Positions 1 through 6,519 of a DNA stretch of 17,551 bases are shown here, one piece after another. The notes beneath the pieces are model-generated. The model saw only the letters and a program-made list of their open reading frames with translations, made no database searches and was not told the DNA's origin. The stretch is from an uncultured Collinsella sp. Lineage in GTDB: Bacteria; Actinomycetota; Coriobacteriia; Coriobacteriales; Coriobacteriaceae. The position numbers and the translations under genes were made by a program. The DNA is taken from assembly GCA_900545505.1 (NCBI GenBank), contig UQZC01000006.1:1-17551 (forward strand), in the 5' to 3' direction. How positions within the stretch are numbered: position 1 is the stretch's first letter; each line of letters begins with the position of its first letter.

Positions 1-32
1 GGTAACGTGTAGAATGTTAAAAAAATAAAACC

Positions 33-64
33 CCGCCACAAAGGAACTGTCCCCTTTGTGGCGG
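33..64 (-). terminator. Intrinsic terminator of the dehydrogenase gene, repeat-type
   Basis: Perfect 12-bp stem: CCGCCACAAAGG at 33-44 pairs with CCTTTGTGGCGG at 53-64 around an 8-nt loop. Read on the minus strand it follows the dehydrogenase stop by about 10 nt and is followed by a T-rich run (the complement of 18-30). On the plus strand four T follow, so it may also stop transcription entering from the left. Arms and loop core match the terminator at 7828-7864. Confidence 0.85.
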
Positions 65-74
65 TTTTGGTCGG

Positions 75-1163
75 TTAGGCCAGGATAGAGTGGCCGTAGG
101 CGTTGGCGGCCTTGATGGCGGCGGCGAACTTTTCGTCGGTGAAGGGCTCAGGGTTGCCCTGCTTCCACTCGTTGGTGGCGTGCGCGTATTCGCACAGGGC
201 AGGGATGTCGGCCTCGGAAAGCCCGACCTGCTCAAGCGTCACGGTCAGGCCCATCTGCTTGTTAAAGGCGGCGTAGCGCACAAGGTTCTCGGTATCGCCC
301 GTATAGGCAAACAGGACGAGCACGCCCAAGCTCACGACCTCGCCGTGCAGATAGGTTCCCTCGCGCGCAATGCTGCACGTCGCATTGTAGAACGCGTGCG
401 CCACGCTCGAGTTGTAGTAGTAATCGTTTTGGTTGGTCAGGTTCGAGACATAGCCTGTGTTGACCACGATGTCGAGCGCGATCTGCTTTACGGCCTCGGT
501 CGACAGGTCTTGGCGCACGTCCTCAAGACCCTGGACGCCATAGGTAAACAGCGGCTCGGAGCAGGTGTGGGCGAGTGCCAGGCCAAGACCGGCGGTGTGC
601 TCCAAATTACCGGCGCTCGTGGCGTACTCGACCTCGGGCTGCTTAGACAGGGCATCGCCCACGCCGGCCCAGAAGTACTCTGCCGGTGCCTCGGCGATGA
701 TCTTGGGGTTGATGAAGATGTGCGCCGGTCGGTTGGGGTACGAATAGCCCTCGAGCGAGCCATCGTCATTGTAGACAACGGCAATGGCGGTCGCGGCCGA
801 GCAGTTGGAGCAAATCGTCGGTACGGTAAAGACGATCTTCTTGAGCTCGATGGCTGCGGTCTTCACGGTGTCGAGCGCCTTGCCGCCGCCGCATGCGATG
901 AGCACGTCGGCTTCCTGGCAGGCAGGGGAGTTCACGACCTTGGCGATATTGGCACGCGTACTGTTGGTGCCATAGACGCGCGTCTCCAGGACCTCGACAT
1001 CGGTACCTTCAAGTGCCGCCTCGATTCCCGGCAGCGCCGCAGCCAGGGCTCGCTTGCCGCCGATGATGGCGACCTTGGTCGCTCCGTACTCGGCCAGTGC
1101 GGCGGGCAACTCGGTAAAACAATCCTCGCCAACGGTGTAGTCGCTCATTCCAATCGTGCGCAT
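75..1163 (-). CDS. Glycerol dehydrogenase-like metal-dependent oxidoreductase
   Basis: A 362-residue protein of the iron-containing/GldA alcohol dehydrogenase superfamily, a cytosolic NAD(P)-dependent polyol or alcohol dehydrogenase. An N-terminal Rossmann-like half carries the nucleotide-binding glycines (GGGKALDTVK, 92-101). The alpha-helical C-terminal half carries the metal ligands expected from bacterial glycerol dehydrogenases: D170 (in GVGDALSK), H256 (in SSVAHAF) and H273 (in YLHGEV). Length is normal for the family. The ATG start is supported by AGAAGG five bases upstream. It is a single gene, divergent from ileS, with its own terminator. The substrate cannot be read from sequence: glycerol, dihydroxyacetone or another small polyol are all possible, so no symbol is given. 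Confidence 0.85.
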   Translation of the reverse strand: MRTIGMSDYTVGEDCFTELPAALAEYGATKVAIIGGKRALAAALPGIEAALEGTDVEVLETRVYGTNSTRANIAKVVNSPACQEADVLIACGGGKALDTVKTAAIELKKIVFTVPTICSNCSAATAIAVVYNDDGSLEGYSYPNRPAHIFINPKIIAEAPAEYFWAGVGDALSKQPEVEYATSAGNLEHTAGLGLALAHTCSEPLFTYGVQGLEDVRQDLSTEAVKQIALDIVVNTGYVSNLTNQNDYYYNSSVAHAFYNATCSIAREGTYLHGEVVSLGVLVLFAYTGDTENLVRYAAFNKQMGLTVTLEQVGLSEADIPALCEYAHATNEWKQGNPEPFTDEKFAAAIKAANAYGHSILA

Positions 1164-1242
1164 GGCAACCTTCTTTCTTTCGATAAAGTGCTTTCAGGTA
1201 TTTTGCTCCTAGAGCAGGGCTGTAATAGCGAGAAATTTCGAA

Positions 1243-1273
1243 CGTATAAAACCAATGTTGAGGGTTTTTCGAC
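1243..1273 (-). promoter_or_regulatory. Candidate promoter for the dehydrogenase gene
   Basis: On the minus strand a TTTTATACG stretch gives a -10-like TATACG (complement of 1243-1248), about 80 nt before the start codon. No good -35 is seen. The palindromes GAAATTTC and TTCGAA (1232-1242) lie just downstream and could be an operator. Confidence 0.3.
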
Positions 1274-1293
1274 GGCGCTGACCGTGCTACCAT
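1265..1293 (+). promoter_or_regulatory. ileS: Candidate ileS promoter (extended -10)
   Basis: TGCTACCAT at 1285-1293 is an extended -10 (TGn then TACCAT). A weak T-rich -35 lies at 1265-1270 with 17-bp spacing. Initiation near 1300 would place the RNA start just before T-box stem I, as expected. Confidence 0.5.
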
Positions 1294-1306
1294 ACACCGC
1301 ATGAGC

Positions 1307-1606
1307 GTTGATGGGGACGAGTAGTCGGCCGTCCGCATGCTACAGAGAGCGGGGAGCGCTGAGATCCCGTGCATGCGACCGATGAAAATCACCCCGGAGC
1401 TGCGGTCCCAACGGACGTGCCGCATAGGCACGTCTTAGTAGATATCGCCGAGATGGTCGTCGATACAGGCCAGCCGAGTAACGGATGCGAGCGCGCGAAT
1501 ACGCGGGCGAGGGCATCTAAGCTGGGTGGTTAAACGAAGAGCTTTTGCGGGCGTACAGTCCGTTTTGTGGCGCTTCGTCCCAGCTTGTAGGGACGGGCGC
1601 TTTTTT
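1307..1606 (+). promoter_or_regulatory. ileS: T-box riboswitch, isoleucine-specific (AUC specifier)
   Basis: A leader RNA that senses uncharged tRNA-Ile and controls ileS by antitermination. Stem I is visible: GGGG near 1313 pairs with CCCC at 1392-1395, TCGG 1325-1328 with CCGA 1379-1382, and GCATGC 1335-1340 with GCATGC 1371-1376. AGTA of the loop-E side lies at 1320-1323, the AGAGAG bulge at 1344-1349, and a distal loop in GGGGAGCGCTGAGATCC. The specifier loop TGAAAATCACC contains AUC at 1388-1390, an Ile codon. A hairpin GACGTGCC/GGCACGTC follows at 1414-1434. The antiterminator pairs AAGCTGGG (1519-1526) with CCCAGCTT (1579-1586) and CGAAG (1535-1539) with CTTCG (1573-1577). This leaves TGGTTAAA (1527-1534) as the bulge, whose UGGU can pair with the tRNA ACCA end. 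Confidence 0.93.
1570..1606 (+). terminator. T-box-controlled intrinsic terminator
   Basis: CGTCCC (1576-1581) pairs with GGGACG (1590-1595), extended by GCGC (1570-1573) with GCGC (1597-1600), then six T (1601-1606). The 5' arm is the same sequence that closes the antiterminator, so the two structures are mutually exclusive. This makes the T-box transcriptional rather than translational. Confidence 0.88.
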
Positions 1607-1649
1607 GGTGCCCAACGGGCGTGCGCGCCCACGACATGAAAGGGGTACC

Positions 1650-4451
1650 GTGGCAAACGAGTACAAGCAGACGATGAATCTGCCCAAGACCGGTTTTCCC
1701 ATGCGTGCCGGTCTTTCCAAGTCCGAGCCCAAGCGACTCAAGGACTGGCAGGACAACAAGGTCTACGAGCAGGTTCTGAAGAAGAACGAGGGTCACAAGA
1801 AGTTCGTGCTGCACGACGGCCCTCCGTACGCCAACGGCCCGATCCACATCGGCCACGCCATGAACAAGATCTCCAAGGACATGATCAACCGTTACTGGAT
1901 GATGCAGGGCTATGAGGTTCCCTATGTTCCCGGTTGGGACTGCCATGGCCAGCCGATCGAGCATAAGGTCGAGGAGAAGCTCGGCACCGAGAAGTTCAAC
2001 CAGACCTCCACGGCTAAGATCCGTGAGCTTTGCAACAAGTTCGCTGTCGAGAACATCGAGCTGCAGAAGGCCGGCTTCCGTCGCCTGGGCGTGCTTGGCG
2101 ACTGGGACAACCCCTACCTGACGCTCTATCACCAGCATGACGCTGCCGACATCGAGGTCTTCAAGGCCATGTTCGACAAGGGCATGATCTATCGCGGTCA
2201 CAAGCCCGTCCATTGGTGCAAGCACTGCCACACCGCACTCGCTGAGGCCGAGATTGAGTACTCCGACGAGACGAGCCCCTCCATCTTCGTGCGCTTTGAG
2301 ATGACCTCCAAGCCCGCCGGCCTCGAGAACTTCGACGGCCCGGTTGACTTCATCATCTGGACGACCACCCCGTGGACCATCTCCTCCGACCAGGCCGTTT
2401 CCCTCAAGCCCGGCGCCGCCTATGTCGCCGTTGAGCACGATGGCCGTGCCGAGGTCATGCTCGAGGACCTGGCTCCCAAGTGCTGTGAGGAGTTTGGCTG
2501 GGAGTACACCCCGGTCATGGTCGACGGCAAGCCCTATGTGGTTCCCGCCGAGACCTTCCACCACATCCACTACAAGCAGCCGATCTTTGACGGTGTTGAG
2601 GGCGTGGCACTGTTGGCCGATTACGTCGGTGTCGATGACGGTACCGGTATCGTCCACAACTCGCCCGGCCACGGCGTCGACGACTACTTTGCCTGCCTCA
2701 AGGAGGGCATCACCGACATCTGCATGCCGGTCGATGACGACGGCAAGTTCTACACCGGCGAGGAGTTTGGTACCGGCGGCCCCTTCAGCGGCATGGATAC
2801 CGACGAGGCCAACCCGCATATCATCGAGTTCCTGCGCGAGCGCGGCACCCTGGTCCTCGAGAAGAAGATCACGCACAGCTATCCGCACTGCTGGCGCTGC
2901 AAGCACCCGGTGCTCTTCCGTGCTACCGACCAGTGGTTCGTCTCGATGGACAAGACGGGTCTGCGTGAGCAGGCTGGCAAGGAGGTCCGCGAGAACGTCA
3001 AGTGGTATCCGGCCCATGCCGCCAACCGCATTGGCGCCATGGTCGAGCAGCGTCCCGACTGGTGCATCAGCCGCCAGCGCAACTGGGGCGTGCCTATCCC
3101 CAGCTACACTTGCGCCGACTGCGGCGAGAAGGTCATGAACGACGCCACGCTCGACGCCGTCATCAAGCTCTTCCACGAGAAGGGCTCCGACGCCTGGTTC
3201 ACCGACGCTCCCGAGAGCTACCTGGGTGAGGCCTGCGTCTGCCCCAAGTGTGGCGGCCATCACCTCAAGGCCGATAAGGACATCCTCGACGTGTGGTGGG
3301 ATTCCGGCGTGTCCTGGAAGGCCGTCTGCGAGTATCGCCCCGAGCTTGAGTACCCGGCTGACGTGTATCTCGAGGGCTCCGACCAGCATCGCGGTTGGTT
3401 CCAGAGCTCGCTGCTCACTTCGGTGGGCGCCAACGGCCATGCTCCCTACAAGGCGGTCGTCTCGCAGGGCTTCACGCTCGACGGCCAGGGCCGCAAGATG
3501 TCCAAGTCGCTCGGCAACGTCATCGACCCCAATAAGGTCTGTGACGAGATGGGCGCCGACATCATCCGCCTGTGGGTTGCTTCCGTTGACACCAGCTCCG
3601 ACGTGTCCATCGACCACGAGATTCTTGCCCGTACGTCCGATGCCTACCGTCGTTTCCGCAACACGCTGCGCTTCCTGCTTTCCGAGCTCGAGGGCCAGTT
3701 TGAGCCTGAGACCGACGGTGTCGCCTTTGCCGACCTGCTGCCGCTCGACAAGCTCATGGTTGCCCGTCTGACCCAGGTTCAGGCCGAGGTCGACGACGCT
3801 TACTCTTGCTACGAGTTCCCGCGCGCTTACCGTGCGCTTTATGACTTCGTGGTTACCGAGCTTTCCAACGTGTATCTCGACGCCCTGAAGGACCGCCTGT
3901 ACTGCGACAAGCCCGGCTCGCTCGAGCGCCGCAGCGCCCAGACCGTGCTTGCCGAGCTCTTCTCGATGCTCATGCGCGACCTGCAGCCGATCCTGTCCTA
4001 CACGGTCGACGAGGCCATGGCCTATGCGCCCGCCGGCTGCGTCGATCACCAGAAGTACGCCGCGCTGCTCGATTGGTACAAGTCGCCCATCACAATCGAC
4101 GAGGCCAATGAGTTCGAGGGCGTGCTCGAGGCTTCGCTCGAGCTTCGTAGCGCCGTGACCAAGGCCCTCGAGGATGCCCGCTCCGCCGGCACCTTCACCA
4201 AGAGCCAGCAGGTCCGCGTTAAGGCGGTCGTTCCTGCCGAGATGTACGCGCTGCTGACCGGCGACAAGGCCGTCGACCTGGCCGAGTTCTACATCGTCTC
4301 CGATGTTGAGCTGAACCAGGGCGAGGAGCTTTCCGTCGCTATCGAGGCTGCCGAGGGCGAGTGCTGCGATCGTTGCTGGAACTACCGCACCACCGTCGGC
4401 GAGTACAACGGCCACGCGCATATCTGCAAGCGCTGCGCTGACGCGCTGTAA
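1650..4451 (+). CDS. ileS: Isoleucyl-tRNA synthetase
   Basis: Charges tRNA-Ile in the cytosol; a class I synthetase of 933 residues, the usual bacterial type-1 length. The start is GTG at 1650, with AAAGGGG about five bases upstream and 44 nt after the T-box terminator. Longer readings would begin inside the terminator. The HIGH signature is H66-I-G-H69 (PYANGPIHIGH) and the KMSKS signature is 616-620. The CP1 editing domain shows the Thr-rich WTTTPW (237-242) and the proofreading segment VHNSPGHGVDDY (335-346). Internal CxxC pairs lie around 490-535. The C-terminal zinc knuckle C906/C909 with C926/C929 is intact. Codon use is strongly biased, consistent with high expression. It is controlled by the Ile T-box. 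Confidence 0.97.
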   Translation: MANEYKQTMNLPKTGFPMRAGLSKSEPKRLKDWQDNKVYEQVLKKNEGHKKFVLHDGPPYANGPIHIGHAMNKISKDMINRYWMMQGYEVPYVPGWDCHGQPIEHKVEEKLGTEKFNQTSTAKIRELCNKFAVENIELQKAGFRRLGVLGDWDNPYLTLYHQHDAADIEVFKAMFDKGMIYRGHKPVHWCKHCHTALAEAEIEYSDETSPSIFVRFEMTSKPAGLENFDGPVDFIIWTTTPWTISSDQAVSLKPGAAYVAVEHDGRAEVMLEDLAPKCCEEFGWEYTPVMVDGKPYVVPAETFHHIHYKQPIFDGVEGVALLADYVGVDDGTGIVHNSPGHGVDDYFACLKEGITDICMPVDDDGKFYTGEEFGTGGPFSGMDTDEANPHIIEFLRERGTLVLEKKITHSYPHCWRCKHPVLFRATDQWFVSMDKTGLREQAGKEVRENVKWYPAHAANRIGAMVEQRPDWCISRQRNWGVPIPSYTCADCGEKVMNDATLDAVIKLFHEKGSDAWFTDAPESYLGEACVCPKCGGHHLKADKDILDVWWDSGVSWKAVCEYRPELEYPADVYLEGSDQHRGWFQSSLLTSVGANGHAPYKAVVSQGFTLDGQGRKMSKSLGNVIDPNKVCDEMGADIIRLWVASVDTSSDVSIDHEILARTSDAYRRFRNTLRFLLSELEGQFEPETDGVAFADLLPLDKLMVARLTQVQAEVDDAYSCYEFPRAYRALYDFVVTELSNVYLDALKDRLYCDKPGSLERRSAQTVLAELFSMLMRDLQPILSYTVDEAMAYAPAGCVDHQKYAALLDWYKSPITIDEANEFEGVLEASLELRSAVTKALEDARSAGTFTKSQQVRVKAVVPAEMYALLTGDKAVDLAEFYIVSDVELNQGEELSVAIEAAEGECCDRCWNYRTTVGEYNGHAHICKRCADAL

Positions 4452-4478
4452 GTTACGGCGTTCGTAGAACGCCGTAAC
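4452..4478 (+). repeat. Perfect 12-bp hairpin abutting the ileS stop codon
   Basis: GTTACGGCGTTC (4452-4463), loop GTA, then GAACGCCGTAAC (4467-4478). It begins at the base after the TAA and is not followed by a T-run, so it is not a canonical intrinsic terminator. It may stabilise the mRNA 3' end, or be the edge of the neighbouring element. Confidence 0.8.
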
Positions 4479-4480
4479 CT

Positions 4481-4600
4481 ACCGACGCTGCAAACGCCCC
4501 TAAGCGGCAATCTGACGTTCAATCGTCGGTCGCGTACCAAAGTACGCTTCCCTCCTCTTTCACGTCACCTTGCTCGCTTAGGGACGTTTTCGCTGTTGGT
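4481..4600. repeat. Long-stem structured intergenic element (possible ncRNA or repeat)
   Basis: Two 26-nt outer arms (4481-4506 and 4575-4600) pair over most of their length, including CCTAAGCG with CGCTTAGG, with about three mismatches and several G-U pairs. Inside, TGACGT (4513-4518) pairs with ACGTCA (4562-4567), and a tight GCGTAC-CAAA-GTACGC hairpin lies at 4532-4547. No convincing ORF runs through it. The layered symmetry suggests a dispersed intergenic repeat or a structured RNA. Strand and function are unknown. Confidence 0.6.
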
Positions 4601-4641
4601 GACGATAACGCGGCATTTCCATTGCTGGAGCTAGAGGCTTT

Positions 4642-4668
4642 CTTTCGACTTGCGTTTTTAGTCGAAAG
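4642..4668 (+). repeat. 9-bp hairpin ahead of the terminator
   Basis: CTTTCGACT (4642-4650) pairs with AGTCGAAAG (4660-4668) around a 9-nt loop that contains five T. It sits six bases before the strong terminator. It is not followed by a T-run, so it is probably accessory to it. Confidence 0.5.
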
Positions 4669-4673
4669 CTATT

Positions 4674-4711
4674 AAGCGACATTCCGTTATTCGGAATGTC
4701 GCTTTCGTTTT
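4674..4711 (+). terminator. Intrinsic terminator downstream of ileS
   Basis: A 13-bp perfect stem AAGCGACATTCCG (4674-4686) / CGGAATGTCGCTT (4692-4704) with a 5-nt loop, followed by TCGTTTTT. It ends the ileS transcript and separates it from lspA. Confidence 0.88.
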
Positions 4712-4749
4712 TAGCTGGTTATTTCGCTTGCGTTGGTGGATATGTCGTG

Positions 4750-4800
4750 CGTTCTGCGTATGGCAATATAAGATAGTTCTTTGTATTAAACGTAATTCGA
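4750..4800 (+). promoter_or_regulatory. lspA: AT-rich region, candidate lspA promoter
   Basis: The stretch between the terminator and lspA is the most AT-rich nearby. Possible -10 boxes are TATAAG (4767-4772) and TATTAA (4784-4789, with TGGCAA 17 bp upstream). Neither is decisive; a promoter is expected here because a terminator precedes it. Confidence 0.35.
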
Positions 4801-4824
4801 TGTTCTTGAGGGTAGGGGATTGAT

Positions 4825-5424
4825 TTGGGTCGTGCTGGGGATATGACGCCGCCTTTGCGTTGGCGGTTGGGTGTTGCTGGTGGGGTGGCGCTCGTTGTGC
4901 TGCTTGTTGACCAGTTGACCAAGCTTGCGGTTCGTGCCGTGGGCGATGCACTGCATGTGACCGTCATCCCCGGCGTGATCGACTTCCTGTTTGTCCGCAA
5001 TATCGGCGCTGCCTTTAGCATGGGCGAGGGGCATGGCATCGCGTTTGCCGTGCTGGCGCTGGCGGTCATTGTCGCTATTGCCGCGTACCTCATTCGTGCA
5101 CCCCAGCTCGCCCATCTTGAGGTTGTGGGCATGGCGATGGTTGCGGGCGGTGCTATCGGCAACGCTATCGATCGTTTGGCCTTTGGCTTCGTGACCGATT
5201 TTATTGCCACCACCTTCATCGACTTCCCCGTCTTCAATGTGGCCGATATCGGCATTACCTTGGGCGTCGTGCTCGCCCTCTTCGGATACATGTTCTTGAG
5301 CCCCGCGGCCCGCGAGGTTGATGCGACTGCCGAGCTCAATGCCCGTGATGAGGCCCGCGCTAAGCGCAAGGCCAAGCAGCGTGGGGAGCGTGCCCGCAAG
5401 ATTCGCGAAAGGAATGAGCGTTAA
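4825..5424 (+). CDS. lspA: Lipoprotein signal peptidase (signal peptidase II)
   Basis: Inner-membrane aspartic protease that removes signal peptides from prolipoproteins after lipidation. The 199-residue reading has four expected membrane segments (about 16-36, 71-91, 98-116, 140-159). The conserved blocks are present: DQLTK (29-33), NIGAAFS (59-65), GNAIDR with catalytic D116 and FNVAD with catalytic D141. The start is taken as TTG at 4825 because GGGG lies six bases upstream. The ATG at 4843 has its G-run only two bases away. The last ~40 residues (about 161-199) form a very basic/acidic soluble tail, longer than in typical LspA. It overlaps the next gene by one base (TAATG). Confidence 0.93.
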   Translation: MGRAGDMTPPLRWRLGVAGGVALVVLLVDQLTKLAVRAVGDALHVTVIPGVIDFLFVRNIGAAFSMGEGHGIAFAVLALAVIVAIAAYLIRAPQLAHLEVVGMAMVAGGAIGNAIDRLAFGFVTDFIATTFIDFPVFNVADIGITLGVVLALFGYMFLSPAAREVDATAELNARDEARAKRKAKQRGERARKIRERNER

Positions 5425-6437
5425 TGGCCGACATCCATATTCTTGTTGCCGACGATTCCGCTGGTCAGCGTCTTGACGCCTATTTGGGCGCCAACGATGG
5501 CTGTCCCACGCGCTCTGCCTGCGCGCATCTGATCGAGGGAGGCGCCGTTGCCGTCAACGGTGAGACTTGTCTCTCTAAAAAGTGCGCCGTACGCGCCGGC
5601 GATCGCATCTCGGTCGACTTGCCCGAGCCGCACGACCCGACCGACGTGATTCCCGAGGCCATTCCCCTCGATATCCGCTACGAGGACGACTACCTTATCG
5701 TGCTCTCCAAGCAGCGGGGCCTGGTGTGCCATCCCGCCCATGGCCACGAGAGCGGCACCCTTGCGAACGCTCTGGTCTACCACTGCGGCATCGACCATCT
5801 TGGTACCGTACAGGGTGAGGACCGCCCCGGGATCGTGCATCGTTTGGATCGCGATACCTCGGGTCTCATGCTTGCGGCAAAGGACGACGACACGCAGCGC
5901 GCGCTTCAAAATCTTATTCGCACGCGCACGCTCGATCGTCGCTATATCACGCTCGTTCACGGGCACATCGCCATGGACGAGGGCACCATCAATACCGGTA
6001 TCGCCCGTTCTACGCGCGACCGCGTCAAGATGGCGGTTTCGGACGACCCCTTTGCCCGTCAGGCCATTACGACCTTTAAAGTCCTCGAGCGCTTCGATTC
6101 CACGCGTTTCGACGACGGCTATACGCTCGTCGAGTGCCACCTGTTTACGGGCCGCACACATCAGATTCGCGTGCATATGCGCCATATCAACCACGCCTGC
6201 GTGGGCGATCCGCTCTACGGTAAGTGCGATGCGCGTGCCGATCAGGGTCTGACCAGGCAATTCCTTCATTCCTGGCGCGTCGCATTCGACCATCCCGTGA
6301 CGGGTGAGCGCATCGAATGCCGCGACGAGCTGCCTTGGGATCTTGCTGCGGTTCTTGACGACCTGGCCCCGCGCTCGCTTGGCCGCACCGCCGCCGGCGA
6401 CGACATCGTCCCGCAGCTTGGCCTTCTCGAAGCCTAG
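5424..6437 (+). CDS. rluD: RluD-family 23S rRNA pseudouridine synthase
   Basis: Converts uridines to pseudouridine in structured RNA, most likely 23S rRNA. 337 residues: an N-terminal S4 RNA-binding domain (about 15-65, with GQRLDAYL), then the RluA/RluD catalytic domain. The signature HRLDRDTSG at 139-147 carries catalytic D144, and RTHQIRVH (244-251) is intact. Downstream of lspA with the stop and start sharing one A (5424), so translational coupling is likely. The lspA-rluD pair is a common bacterial arrangement. The exact target uridines cannot be told from sequence, and members of this family are often all named rluD. Confidence 0.9.
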   Translation: MADIHILVADDSAGQRLDAYLGANDGCPTRSACAHLIEGGAVAVNGETCLSKKCAVRAGDRISVDLPEPHDPTDVIPEAIPLDIRYEDDYLIVLSKQRGLVCHPAHGHESGTLANALVYHCGIDHLGTVQGEDRPGIVHRLDRDTSGLMLAAKDDDTQRALQNLIRTRTLDRRYITLVHGHIAMDEGTINTGIARSTRDRVKMAVSDDPFARQAITTFKVLERFDSTRFDDGYTLVECHLFTGRTHQIRVHMRHINHACVGDPLYGKCDARADQGLTRQFLHSWRVAFDHPVTGERIECRDELPWDLAAVLDDLAPRSLGRTAAGDDIVPQLGLLEA

Positions 6438-6455
6438 CCGGTATTAGGTGGTTTC

Positions 6456-6485
6456 TTGAACTCGGTAAGCCTGCGGTATGATATA
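6456..6485 (+). promoter_or_regulatory. Candidate promoter of the glycosyltransferase gene
   Basis: TTGAAC at 6456-6461 and TATGAT (6477-6482) or GATATA (6480-6485) give -35/-10-like boxes with 15 or 18 bp spacing. The ATG at 6478 lies inside the -10, which argues against it being the start codon. Confidence 0.5.
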
Positions 6486-6519
6486 CGGTTGTTTACGTAA
6501 CGCGTTCTCGGGAGCCTGC

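Noticed and set aside
90..1304. 404-codon plus-strand frame over the dehydrogenase gene
   Set aside because: The minus strand encodes a complete dehydrogenase with metal ligands, ribosome site and terminator; the plus frame has no recognisable motif and begins within the 3' end of that gene.
1530..4421. 963-codon open frame antisense to ileS
   Set aside because: It mirrors ileS on the other strand. The strong GAG/AAG/GGC codon bias removes antisense stops, the protein is low-complexity V/L/G/D with no recognisable domain, and it would run through the T-box terminator region.
4452..4478. Hairpin after ileS as the transcription terminator
   Set aside because: No U-tract follows; the hairpin at 4674-4711 with a T-run is the convincing terminator.
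4719..5399. 226-codon antisense frame over lspA
   Set aside because: Ser/Thr/Ala/Pro-rich shadow sequence; lspA on the other strand has both catalytic Asp and the family blocks.
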